A stretch of DNA of 64,000 bases from Leptolinea sp. (GCA_012798535.1 JAAZMZ010000023.1:62001-126000); one strand, 5' to 3'; numbered from the stretch's first letter, positions 21,425 to 31,223 are shown. A program made the numbers and translations. Notes: generated from the letters alone by a model not told the origin.

Positions 21425-22594
21425 ATGAGCACAAACGTTTTAATTGTCGATGATGAAGAGAACGCGAGAAGGAATATCGGTGAATATCTTTCTGCAAAAG
21501 GCTATGAGGTAACCGGCGCCGGCACTTTGAAAGAAGCACGGGATATGATCATGAATGGAGTGGGGGATGTCATTCTGCTGGACGTTCAATTGCCTGATGG
21601 ATATGGTCCTAATCTGTTATATGAGGTAGATTCACTACCGGCGAGACCGCCGATCATTGTGATCACGGGGTATGGTGATATCGAAACGGCTGTGGATGCC
21701 ATGAAAAATGGTGCACATGATTTTCTAACAAAACCTGTGAATATGTCTCAATTGGAACAGTCCATCCTCAGAGCGCAGGAGATAGTCTCCATGCGTCGAG
21801 AGCTGGCTTATCTGCGGCAGAAACAGAAGAATATAGATTTTGTTGTAGGAAATAATCCAAAAGTCAAAACAGTCATTGAACATGCTCACCGGGCTGCACA
21901 GGCTTCCGTTTCTGTTCTGATCACAGGAGAGACGGGCACTGGAAAAGAAGTGTTGGCGCAATTCATCCATAAATCTGGACCTCGTGCGAACAAGCAGTTT
22001 GTTGCCATCAATTGCGCTGCCATCCAACCCACCGTGCTTGAATCTGAATTGTTCGGTTACGAAAAAGGCGCGTTCACAGGCGCGGATGTAAGGAAACACG
22101 GTCTGATGGAAATAGCTGACGGGGGTGTATTGTTCCTGGATGAAATATCAAAGATGCCACTGGAGATCCAATCAAAACTGCTGCGAGCTGTAGAAGATAA
22201 AGCCATTCGCCGGGTTGGAGGAACGACAACGAACAAGGTGGATATTCAGGTAATATCGGCGTCTAATCGAGACCTATTAAAAATGATGAAGGATGGGGAG
22301 TTCAGAGAAGATCTGTATTACAGGCTAAAAGTTGTCGATCTTGATCTTCCGCCATTGCGTGAGAGAAAAGAAGATATTCCTGAACTCGTCGGTTTTTTCA
22401 TGAGAGAGCAAAACGCACGGCAAGGCTTGAATATCACCGATATAACTCCAAGAGCCATGCAGGCATTGATGGCATACGATTGGCCGGGTAACATTCGCGA
22501 GCTTAATCACGATATTGAACGCGCCATGTTATTTTGTGATGATCCGGTATTAGATATCAACCATCTGCCTTTGGATCTTCAAACAGTAAAATAA
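21425..22594 (+). CDS. NtrC-family sigma-54-dependent response regulator (receiver + AAA+, no C-terminal HTH)
   Basis: Receiver domain (IVDDEENARRN, VILLDVQLPDG), Walker A GETGTGKE, GAFTGA loop, GVLFLDEISKMP; ends right after the AAA+ lid. Confidence 0.88.
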   Translation: MSTNVLIVDDEENARRNIGEYLSAKGYEVTGAGTLKEARDMIMNGVGDVILLDVQLPDGYGPNLLYEVDSLPARPPIIVITGYGDIETAVDAMKNGAHDFLTKPVNMSQLEQSILRAQEIVSMRRELAYLRQKQKNIDFVVGNNPKVKTVIEHAHRAAQASVSVLITGETGTGKEVLAQFIHKSGPRANKQFVAINCAAIQPTVLESELFGYEKGAFTGADVRKHGLMEIADGGVLFLDEISKMPLEIQSKLLRAVEDKAIRRVGGTTTNKVDIQVISASNRDLLKMMKDGEFREDLYYRLKVVDLDLPPLRERKEDIPELVGFFMREQNARQGLNITDITPRAMQALMAYDWPGNIRELNHDIERAMLFCDDPVLDINHLPLDLQTVK

Positions 22595-22600
22595 AATCCG

Positions 22601-22616
22601 TGGCATGTAAATTGCA
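22601..22616 (+). promoter_or_regulatory. Sigma-54 (-24/-12) promoter of the effector operon
   Basis: TGGCATGTAAATTGCA: GG-N10-GC; immediately downstream of the activator gene. Confidence 0.8.
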
Positions 22617-22652
22617 ACAATCCTCCTGTAGATAGTATTCAGGAGGATTGTT
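22616..22652 (+). repeat. Perfect 13-bp inverted repeat over the transcription start and Shine-Dalgarno
   Basis: AACAATCCTCCTG-N11-CAGGAGGATTGTT; the second arm contains AGGAGG and abuts the ATG at 22653. Confidence 0.95.
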
Positions 22653-22973
22653 ATGTCCATATTCTCTGTCAATGATATTTTCCTGGCGATGGCAGTTTTC
22701 CTTTTCATCATCGGGATTTTTTCGATTGCATCAGGGATTTTTGTGCTGGTAGCCAAAATCGCGGGCGGTGATCTGCGAACGATTGCAAGGCAGACAACAG
22801 CTCTAGCCCAAAAAGGATTAACAGAGGAGATCAGCGGTCTGGTGGGGAATGCCACGGCATTAATCGTGGCGATCAATGATCTGGTTAAAACGGCCTCAGG
22901 AATAGGTGTGTTTCTCATCATGGTGGGAATTGTTGCGATCGGAGTCGCTCTTGGAATTCTTACCCAGCTATAA
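22653..22973 (+). CDS. Small membrane protein with two TM helices flanking an amphipathic segment
   Basis: 106 aa, hydrophobic N- and C-termini; strong AGGAGG Shine-Dalgarno. Confidence 0.75.
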   Translation: MSIFSVNDIFLAMAVFLFIIGIFSIASGIFVLVAKIAGGDLRTIARQTTALAQKGLTEEISGLVGNATALIVAINDLVKTASGIGVFLIMVGIVAIGVALGILTQL

Positions 22974-23001
22974 ATAATTCTCTGAAGATAACGGAGATAA
23001 C

Positions 23002-25356
23002 ATGCAACCTGCGGATTTGGTTACGAAGATTAACCGTATATTTGGTGAAGAAGATGCTGCTTTATTGATCTCGGCTCTACGACAAGATGCGCTGGTTTGG
23101 AATGCCATTCAAGATGAAACCCTGGCGGTGGGTTTAACGCAAGAATCAAAAGCACGATTGAATGAGTGGACTCCCGCGGCGATATTTTGTCTGTCTGAGA
23201 ATATCCCGTCACCGGCTGATTTAAAGAATCTGAGCCTGGGACTAGATGGAAATATCCGTCAGTTATCCATACAAAACTATGAGACTGTTTGCCGTGGAAA
23301 TAAACCTCCAAAAGATTTGAAACAGGCAGGCTATGCCGCCCTGGCATTACGTGAGCGGCGAAAGCTGGTAAAAAGCTGGGATGGCTTGGCTGAAGAAATG
23401 GAATCCAATCAGGCAATATCCGAGCAGGAAGTCATCAGTGTATGGGGCACTGTGATTTCAATTCTGGCTGGCATCATTTCCGATGAAAATGGACTGTTCG
23501 AGGAAATTCTTGGATTACCGGGTAAAGTAGGCAGAGAACTTGTGAGCCATGCGATATTGTCACTACCGGTTTCGTTGAAAGAAAAGATCAATGTACTATC
23601 CGGCCTGATGATCAAACTTGATCTGGCAGGTCAAATCGACTGGCTGCAAGCCCTGGCTTTACGGGGTGAAATTCGATTAAGCGAGCAATTGGCAAAATTG
23701 CTGATTGCCAATTCCGCATCCAATCTGTTAAATGGATTTCTGGCAACTGAATTATCCTCTTTGGATTTACCCCAGGTCGCAGCGAAAGCTGTACGACTGC
23801 AACAGGCTGCGACGCTGTATCAACTTGCCGGTAAAGAAATTGAAGCCAATCGATTTCTTAATTCTGCGGCAGATACAATCTCTTACCTCAACACGGGTAT
23901 TCGACTGCAGCAGGCCGGAATACAAAATGTTCTTCCGGAAAAAGAGGGAACAGGGAAAAGAGTATCCGGAGAAGAAATCACTGATAACGTAGCCGGATTG
24001 CAGGGAGAATTGTTACTGGCTGCGGCTGCCGGGAGCAGTAGAATTTCGTCAAAAGGTCTGCCGGGAAAATTCGGCAGATGTTTTCAAGAACTACGAGAAG
24101 CGGGAAAACTTGTCCTATCAGGGGAGTTGGATCGCGCCAGGGGACTGGCGTACCCGGCAATCGAAGCCTTTATGCAATTCATATCTTCGGCAAATTCAAA
24201 CTACAGTCCGAAGTTCCTGATCAATTGGCAGCCGGAAGAATTTGTTGAACTACTGGTTAATTTGAATTACCTGAAAGAAGCGGCTGTGGCGGCAGAGTGG
24301 TTCTTGCGTTATCAACCAACAAATGCTAGATTGCTGGGATTGCTCGGGGATCTTTTCACACGAGAAAATCAGCCGGAGCGGGCAGCAAAATCACTATCTC
24401 TGGCCGTTTCGTTAAATCCGAACGATTCATCGAATCGAAGACTACTGGCAAGGCTGCATGAAACAAACGGAAATTATTCCGGAGCCATGGATGAGTGGAA
24501 GAGGATTGTTGATGTAACCGAGAATTCAAATATCGATGATCAGATGAATCTGGCAAAAACCGCTTATCGCGCTGAAGAGTATAAACAAACCTTCAACATC
24601 TGCAAAACGATTCTGGAGAAAGATCCATTCCACGGGCTGGCCTGTTCCTACTTAGGCCAATCGGCCGCCGTACTGGGTGATGATCAGACGGCAAATGAAT
24701 TCCTGCAAAAATCGGTACTACTGGCACCTGACTCCAGCGAAGTCTGGCTGGCATTATCCCGCTATCAAAAACAAAAAGGTGAATTACAGAAGGCTTACGA
24801 GACTTTACGTTCTGCGTCTGCGTCTTTGCCCGATTCTTCAGAAATCAATCTGGAACTGGCATTAATGAGCATGGAGACTGGCAGACCATCAGAAGCGTTG
24901 CCACATCTGAGACTGGCTGCCACGATCCAACCGGAAAATCTGGAAGTTGCCACTCTGTTGATAAATGCTCTGCTTACTCTGGGGCATCAGGAGGAAGCCA
25001 GGGAATTGTTGGGTAACATTCGGAAACGCTGGCCCGAAGATATCGATCTTGCGAAAACTCACGGTTTATTACTGCAGGATGCCGGACAATATCGGGATGC
25101 TATAGCTCCGTTACAACTCGTTAATCGAAAGAATCCGACTGACGAAGACGCCGCCGTTGGACTTTGCCTTTCACAACTCGAATCAAAACTGGACTCTCTA
25201 GTAGTGGAAGGTAAACCCAGACTAAATATAAATTTGGCAGAGATTGCCCAGATCATTTCCACATTGCTTGGCAAGAATGCCGAATCGATACGCGGACATC
25301 TCATCCTTGGCGCGCTGCAATATGCGATGGGTAATCTTGATAAAGCGTTTGATTAA
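23002..25356 (+). CDS. Large TPR-repeat protein, upstream portion (terminates at in-frame TAA)
   Basis: Multiple C-terminal TPR-like repeats (LARLHETNGNYSGAMDEWKRIV, LGLLGDLFTRENQPERAAKSLSLAVSLNPNDSSN); ends mid-repeat at ...GNLDKAFD. Confidence 0.8.
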   Translation: MQPADLVTKINRIFGEEDAALLISALRQDALVWNAIQDETLAVGLTQESKARLNEWTPAAIFCLSENIPSPADLKNLSLGLDGNIRQLSIQNYETVCRGNKPPKDLKQAGYAALALRERRKLVKSWDGLAEEMESNQAISEQEVISVWGTVISILAGIISDENGLFEEILGLPGKVGRELVSHAILSLPVSLKEKINVLSGLMIKLDLAGQIDWLQALALRGEIRLSEQLAKLLIANSASNLLNGFLATELSSLDLPQVAAKAVRLQQAATLYQLAGKEIEANRFLNSAADTISYLNTGIRLQQAGIQNVLPEKEGTGKRVSGEEITDNVAGLQGELLLAAAAGSSRISSKGLPGKFGRCFQELREAGKLVLSGELDRARGLAYPAIEAFMQFISSANSNYSPKFLINWQPEEFVELLVNLNYLKEAAVAAEWFLRYQPTNARLLGLLGDLFTRENQPERAAKSLSLAVSLNPNDSSNRRLLARLHETNGNYSGAMDEWKRIVDVTENSNIDDQMNLAKTAYRAEEYKQTFNICKTILEKDPFHGLACSYLGQSAAVLGDDQTANEFLQKSVLLAPDSSEVWLALSRYQKQKGELQKAYETLRSASASLPDSSEINLELALMSMETGRPSEALPHLRLAATIQPENLEVATLLINALLTLGHQEEARELLGNIRKRWPEDIDLAKTHGLLLQDAGQYRDAIAPLQLVNRKNPTDEDAAVGLCLSQLESKLDSLVVEGKPRLNINLAEIAQIISTLLGKNAESIRGHLILGALQYAMGNLDKAFD

Positions 25357-28300
25357 TTCAAAGCTGCTGCCGAGTTATCAAAAAATGGCGATGAAGACCT
25401 TCATTGGATTGCTCAGGGAGGTTTGGGGCGGACGGCATTGGCACTGGATAAACCGGAAGTGGCATTGGCCGTTCTCGATGAAGCCACCACGGCAAATCCA
25501 AAGAATATCACTCTGCAAAGATTGCTCGTTCCAGCCTATCTAAAAGCTAATCTCCCGCAGGAAGCATTGATCACTGCCCAGCATGCCCTTGAAATGGCGC
25601 CTGATGATGTCGAAAATCTTGTATGGTATGCGCAGACCATGTTGAATACAGGCAACAGAGAAGAAGCTGTTAAAACCATACGGAAAGCCTCAGATGGATT
25701 AAACGGCGAAGCAGATAGTCTGATCAAACTGGCTGCCCTGGGTATGAATCTGGACGAAAAACATGCGGCGCGGAAGTCATTGATCGAATTGAGTACTTTG
25801 CCGGGAGTAAACCCGGATGACCTGGTAAGAGCATCGCACATTCAAATGCAGCTGGGCGATTTTTCAGGAGCAGGTGAAAACCTTTCACGTGCTATCAGAC
25901 AAACAGAATCATCCAATCCACAATGGTTATTCGAACTGGCCTGCCTGCAGAAAAACGTAGGGGATACCGGGGCAGCTCAGGAGGCTGTAAAACGGGCTCT
26001 TATCGCAGATCCATTATCTTCAGAGAACTGGTTAATCCAGGCGGATATGTTCGAAGAGATGGGCAGACATCAAAGTGCGCTTGAGTGTCTGGAAAAAGCG
26101 ATTGGTTTAATTGGCGATGAGAATCGATCTGCAGAAAAATCTCTACCAGATGAGATGAATTCAATTTTTGCCAGATACAAAGACATTTCCAAAGCTGAAA
26201 TCCATACCAGGTTTTCACACCTGATGTACCAGATCGGCAATCTGACCGGAGCACTGGTACATGCCGAACAGGCTTTGGAATTAGAGCCGCAAAATTTACA
26301 CATACGATTGCTTGCGACTCGTTTGGCTGAAGCTTTGCTTCTTGGCGACCGCGCCTGCACAATTGCAGAATTACCCGACGAACAAGCACAAATTTCAGAA
26401 ACAGAAGAGATCTCTTCCGACGAACGCGATGAAGCCGCAGAAATCCTGTCAATAAAAGCATGTCGTTATCTGGCAGAACAGAAACTGGCCGAAGCGGAGG
26501 AGATTTATCAAAAGATCTGCCGGCTATCACCGAACAGTTTTGTAAAAGAAAACATTGAGATTCGTCTGGCTGCGGCTAATGGAAATTTGAATGAAGTAAA
26601 AGATTTAATCGACAGCCATGTCGTGCAACATGTTCTGAGCAGTAAAAAGGCCAGAAATGATCTCCAATTGAGTGGGATATCGATCGCGGCTGCAGAAGCC
26701 GCCCTGGCCGTAGAAAGATGGGACCTGGCTTTGAAACTGGTCGATCAAATTGTTGCCAGTCATTCCCTGGAGCCGGCTGCTCATCTGGCTTATGCACGTG
26801 CACTTGTGAGAACGGCAGAAGAATACGTGCTGAGAAATGAACTGGGCTTAAAAAAACATCTACCGTCAGGTGACGCTCTTAATGAAAGCCATCAGAACAA
26901 GTTCGAGGCTGAAATCACGGCAGCGGGAAAGGGTTCAACATCAGATGAAGTTTCCCGGTGGGAAAAACGCGGTCAGCTTGTATTTGGAGGAAAAGCCGGT
27001 CTGGAAAAAGTGGCTGCAGATGAGCTGCATAATGAAGAGGATCAAGCAGCCTACCTGCAGGCATTGCGTACAGCTCATCGTATAGACGATGTTATCAGCA
27101 TCGGTGAAAAGGTAGCAGAAACCCCACAAATTCTATTGCAAATGGCGCTGGCCTATGCTGAGAAGAACCCCAGGGTTGGTTTAGATCTTTGCCTGCATAT
27201 GAACGAAATCGCAAAACCATCACCTGTTACACTGGCAGTATCAGCCCGGCTGGCGGAATTGAGTGAAGAAGCCGGTCAGGCTGTGGACTTCTTGAATCAA
27301 GCAATGGAGCAATATCCAGATGAATCGGCCTGGAGAGCCTGGCTGGCTGCATTGCTGGAAAAGCAAAAGGATTTTGATAATGCCACGTATCACCTGGAAG
27401 AGGCCGTAGCTATATCTCCGGATTCTCCTCATAACTGGCAGGCTCTGGGAAAACTCTACATCAAGAACAAACAAAATCATCAGGCTATTCATGCGTTTTC
27501 AAAAGCAGTCGAATTGGATCCACAGAATCCGGATGCCATGCTTTCACTGGCATCTTCCTACCGCGCGGCCGGTGAAATACAGGATGCTCTGGATTGCATT
27601 GATAAGGCCATCGAGTTGAATGTCAGGCCAGAGAATGCTTTCCTGTTAAAGGGGGAGATTTCCCGTGATCTTGGAAATCTGAATGATGCGGTGGAATTTT
27701 CGAAGAGTGCGTTGAAAGCCAATCCCAAGAGCCAGGATGCCTATCTATTCCTTGCCCAGACACAACGTGTTGCGGGAAAAGTGAATGATGCCGTAAACAC
27801 CATTGAGCAAGCCATTAGTACTCTTGGTGCGAATGTTGAGCTGCTAATCGAAAAAGCGAAGATCATACACACCTTCAAAGGTGCGAGGGAAGTGCTTCCA
27901 TTCTTGCAGGAATTAGCTTCCCAGTTTCCAAAGAATGGTGAAATACTCGGTATGCTCGCAAAAGTGATGGCTGAATCTGGTGATCTGATCAATGCTGAAA
28001 GAACCGCACTGGAGAGTCTGAAAATTCAACCTCACCAACCGGACCTCAATCTTTTTGTAGGCAAGATATTGCGGAAATCAGGTCAGCTTGACAAGGCTGT
28101 CCATCATTTTGGTCAGGCTGTTGATCAATCACATCTGGACATTGAAGCTGTTATTGAACTGGCACAGACTCATCAGGAACAGCGGGAATACGAAAAGGCT
28201 CTAGAAGCTTTCCAGATGGCAATCCAGATAGCACCTCGAGATATTCGGGCTTACACAGGTGCTGCTGCTATTTATCGCGAAAGTAAGGATTACAACCATG

Positions 28301-28425
28301 CGGAAGAAATGCTGCGCCGGGCGGCTGAAATAGATCCATCCAACCTGTCTATCCGCCGTCAGTTGGGTGCGGTGGTGGCACTAAACCTGGTACATACTAC
28401 TCAGGAGGCTCAGACACTGGCATGA
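25357..28425 (+). CDS. Large TPR-repeat protein, downstream portion (same frame, after TAA)
   Basis: Frame continues directly after the TAA (FKAAAELSKNGDEDLHWIAQGGLGRTALAL...). Many TPRs (NWQALGKLYIKNKQNHQAIHAFSKAVELDPQNPDA). The ORF track starts it at a TTG at 25423. Confidence 0.75.
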   Translation, partial: FKAAAELSKNGDEDLHWIAQGGLGRTALALDKPEVALAVLDEATTANPKNITLQRLLVPAYLKANLPQEALITAQHALEMAPDDVENLVWYAQTMLNTGNREEAVKTIRKASDGLNGEADSLIKLAALGMNLDEKHAARKSLIELSTLPGVNPDDLVRASHIQMQLGDFSGAGENLSRAIRQTESSNPQWLFELACLQKNVGDTGAAQEAVKRALIADPLSSENWLIQADMFEEMGRHQSALECLEKAIGLIGDENRSAEKSLPDEMNSIFARYKDISKAEIHTRFSHLMYQIGNLTGALVHAEQALELEPQNLHIRLLATRLAEALLLGDRACTIAELPDEQAQISETEEISSDERDEAAEILSIKACRYLAEQKLAEAEEIYQKICRLSPNSFVKENIEIRLAAANGNLNEVKDLIDSHVVQHVLSSKKARNDLQLSGISIAAAEAALAVERWDLALKLVDQIVASHSLEPAAHLAYARALVRTAEEYVLRNELGLKKHLPSGDALNESHQNKFEAEITAAGKGSTSDEVSRWEKRGQLVFGGKAGLEKVAADELHNEEDQAAYLQALRTAHRIDDVISIGEKVAETPQILLQMALAYAEKNPRVGLDLCLHMNEIAKPSPVTLAVSARLAELSEEAGQAVDFLNQAMEQYPDESAWRAWLAALLEKQKDFDNATYHLEEAVAISPDSPHNWQALGKLYIKNKQNHQAIHAFSKAVELDPQNPDAMLSLASSYRAAGEIQDALDCIDKAIELNVRPENAFLLKGEISRDLGNLNDAVEFSKSALKANPKSQDAYLFLAQTQRVAGKVNDAVNTIEQAISTLGANVELLIEKAKIIHTFKGAREVLPFLQELASQFPKNGEILGMLAKVMAESGDLINAERTALESLKIQPHQPDLNLFVGKILRKSGQLDKAVHHFGQAVDQSHLDIEAVIELAQTHQEQREYEKALEAFQMAIQIAPRDIRAYTGAAAIYRESKDYNHAEEMLRRAAEIDPSNLSIRRQLGAVVALNLVHTTQEAQTLA

Positions 28426-31223
28426 ATTCATTATCTGGTTCATCATCGGTTCCGAAAACCTTAAATAACGAGCAATTTTGCCAGTTGTTGGAAAAAGCTA
28501 TCCAGATTCCGCAACCGAGATTTGTGCGTCAGGCGGCAGCAGCCTGGCTGGGTATGTGCCCCGGAGATTTGAAGATTCAGGGATATATGGCAGCCGCTCA
28601 ACTCTTTGAAGGAAAAAAAGAACAGGCTGCCGAGATCATACAGAAAGTTCTTAAGATCGACCCGGAATTTAGAGAAGGTTATGAAGTCCTATTAAAATGC
28701 CTTCCTGAAAACGCATCCTCGCGCGCGGGGATACTTTCGAATATCTATATTCTGGGTGGAAAAATCACTTCTGCTGCAGAACAACCTGAATGGGTGCAAA
28801 ACTTGCGAGCGGCACGCCTATCCTATATCAATCAGCAGGTGAGTACGGCGGAAAAATATCTGCATAAAGCTATTGGCGCGGCAAACGATAATGTGCTCTG
28901 TGCAATTCTACATTTACAAATTACACGCGCAAATTCTGATACACAGGCAGTCCAAAATCTTGCCAGCCTGTATTCCCAACGGTGGCCAGATTGTGTGCTG
29001 TTTTCTTTGTATCTGGCTGAAGCACAGATGGAATTGGGGAGCGAGGTGCTGGCTGTTAACCTGCTTCATGACAGCGCCGCAAAAGACTCCGGTGCGCAGG
29101 TTGCTGTTCGAATCTGGGGCAAGGAATTTCCATATAAATCAATCTGGCCGGAAATCAACAATTTTGAGTTCAATATTCCCGTTCCATCTAGCGTCGCGGC
29201 AATTATGGGATGGAATCAACTGGGTACCGGCGGTGTAACGGAAGCTTCAAAACCAACACCTGTGGAATTGAAAAGGCCAATTCGACCAGAACCAATTGTG
29301 AACAAACCTCCAAGTGTTGAGACTGTATCAACAAAGAAGACGGAAACACCAATCCATTTCCAACCTGTTAACCAATCGAAAGGAACACCAGCCAGTGAAA
29401 AGCCGCATTATGATATCCGAAACCTGTTTAAGCCGGTGAAAATTACCGTCAACACCAGTGGTATGCTGAATGCTGCAGGGAAAGCTGTTTCTACTGTTTC
29501 ATCCATGCTCCAGACCCCAAAAATCGATAAACCGGTTCGGGATGTTCCAATCGCAAAAGTAAAAGAAGAACTGCGGCGTGTAGCAATAAATCTGGATAAA
29601 TCGGGAATAGCCACCTCTGACCACCGCTTTCCGGTGATGGTGATTCTTTCATTGAGGTCCGGATTGGAAAAACAATTTGGACAACAGACATTATCCGTAA
29701 TCGATACTGAATTGAGAACACTGGCAGCGAATATTGGGAAAATGCCTGAATGGAGCGCCAGAGTAATCTACGCGGATGATCCGGACAGTACCGGGAAAAT
29801 TGGGCTTAATCCCGTTGAAAATGGAGATCCCTGGAAGATAAAGCTACTGCTCACAGATCTGGATGGAATTCTGGCGAAAAAGGGCGAAATGATCGGTTCA
29901 CTATTGATCATCGGCGGACCTGAGGTAGTTCCATTTCACCGATTACCAAATCCAACCGATGATCTGGATGACGAGGTATTGTCAGACAGCCCCTATTCGA
30001 CATGTGATTCGAATTACTTTGTGCCTGAATGGTCGGTATCACGGCTCCCCGGTGGAAAAGGACCAGATGCAGGGCTATTGTTGGAGGAAATTAGAAGACT
30101 TAATCAGTCAGTTCAAAATAAGAAGCAACAATTCAAAATTGATTTCCACCTACCGCCATTACCGCTGTTTAGTGTATTTCAAACTCTGTTGACCAGGTAT
30201 CCGGTATTTGGAAATTATCCAATGTTTGGTTATACGGCCGAGATTTGGAAGCGTTCTTCGGAAGAGGTTTTCTTACAGATCAATAAGTCAAAAAACATTC
30301 TGTCTTCACCTCCTCTGAACAGTGATACTGTTCCCGGTATGCAGGCGGTTAGTGCGCCGGTGAGTTATTTTAATCTGCACGGATTGGTGGACTCTTCCGA
30401 ATGGTACGGGCAGCGTGATACTTCCATTACCCAGGATGGACCTGATTATCCGGTTGCCATCAAACCCGATGATCTGTACCGCTCAACTCAGGAAAACGGC
30501 ATAATCTTCAGCGAAGCCTGCTATGGCGGCCATATTTCCGGAAAAGGTGAAGAGGATTCCATTGCATTGAAATTCTTGGCAACCGGATCTGCATGTGTGG
30601 TTGGCTCGACCTGTACTTCCTACGGAGCTGTATCATTGCCACTGATAGGTGCCGATCTGCTAGGTTTTCATTTCTTGAAGCATCTGGATGCAGGAATGTC
30701 GACAGGTGAAGCTCTCTATCAAGCCCGCCTTGATTTCATTCAGGAAATGCAGAAACGGCAGGGCTATTTGGATGGCGAAGATCAGAAAACACTGATCTCC
30801 TTTGTGATGTATGGAAATCCTTTCTCGACTGTAAGAAAGAGCACCAACAATTCAAAAACGATACATCGGTTTACTTTGTCTTCTGAAGTATGTCCAGTTT
30901 GTACGAAAGAATACGAAACAGAATTACCAAAACGCATGGGCGAAGAGACTCTGGCAAAGATAAAACAGGTGGTCGAGCCATATCTTCCTGGTTTGAACAA
31001 TGCGGAAATGCACTATAGCCGAATACACACAGAATGCAGCGGAAAGAATCATTCCTGCCCAACATCAGAAATTCATCTGAAAGGCAAACCCCAGGCTCGT
31101 TCCGGGAAGATGGTCGTATCCATTCGAAAGTCGATCACCAGCGCCAATCGTACCCATCCACATTTCGCGCGGGTTACTCTGGACAGCCGGGGAAAAATGG
31201 TAAAGCTGGCGGTTTCACGATAA
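28422..31223 (+). CDS. Clan CD cysteine peptidase (C25 gingipain/CHAT/caspase-like) with N-terminal TPR-like region and C-terminal Cys-rich domain
   Basis: Putative catalytic His in YFNLHGLVDSSEW (residue 653) and Cys in FSEACYGGHISG (residue 700); SLLIIGGPEVVPFHRLPNPTDD; ATGA overlap with TPR gene. Confidence 0.75.
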   Translation: MNSLSGSSSVPKTLNNEQFCQLLEKAIQIPQPRFVRQAAAAWLGMCPGDLKIQGYMAAAQLFEGKKEQAAEIIQKVLKIDPEFREGYEVLLKCLPENASSRAGILSNIYILGGKITSAAEQPEWVQNLRAARLSYINQQVSTAEKYLHKAIGAANDNVLCAILHLQITRANSDTQAVQNLASLYSQRWPDCVLFSLYLAEAQMELGSEVLAVNLLHDSAAKDSGAQVAVRIWGKEFPYKSIWPEINNFEFNIPVPSSVAAIMGWNQLGTGGVTEASKPTPVELKRPIRPEPIVNKPPSVETVSTKKTETPIHFQPVNQSKGTPASEKPHYDIRNLFKPVKITVNTSGMLNAAGKAVSTVSSMLQTPKIDKPVRDVPIAKVKEELRRVAINLDKSGIATSDHRFPVMVILSLRSGLEKQFGQQTLSVIDTELRTLAANIGKMPEWSARVIYADDPDSTGKIGLNPVENGDPWKIKLLLTDLDGILAKKGEMIGSLLIIGGPEVVPFHRLPNPTDDLDDEVLSDSPYSTCDSNYFVPEWSVSRLPGGKGPDAGLLLEEIRRLNQSVQNKKQQFKIDFHLPPLPLFSVFQTLLTRYPVFGNYPMFGYTAEIWKRSSEEVFLQINKSKNILSSPPLNSDTVPGMQAVSAPVSYFNLHGLVDSSEWYGQRDTSITQDGPDYPVAIKPDDLYRSTQENGIIFSEACYGGHISGKGEEDSIALKFLATGSACVVGSTCTSYGAVSLPLIGADLLGFHFLKHLDAGMSTGEALYQARLDFIQEMQKRQGYLDGEDQKTLISFVMYGNPFSTVRKSTNNSKTIHRFTLSSEVCPVCTKEYETELPKRMGEETLAKIKQVVEPYLPGLNNAEMHYSRIHTECSGKNHSCPTSEIHLKGKPQARSGKMVVSIRKSITSANRTHPHFARVTLDSRGKMVKLAVSR

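Noticed and set aside
25244-25543. Plus-strand ORF 99 aa spanning the TPR stop codon in another frame
   Set aside because: Does not continue the TPR pattern; the in-frame continuation across the TAA does, so a frameshift explanation is not supported.
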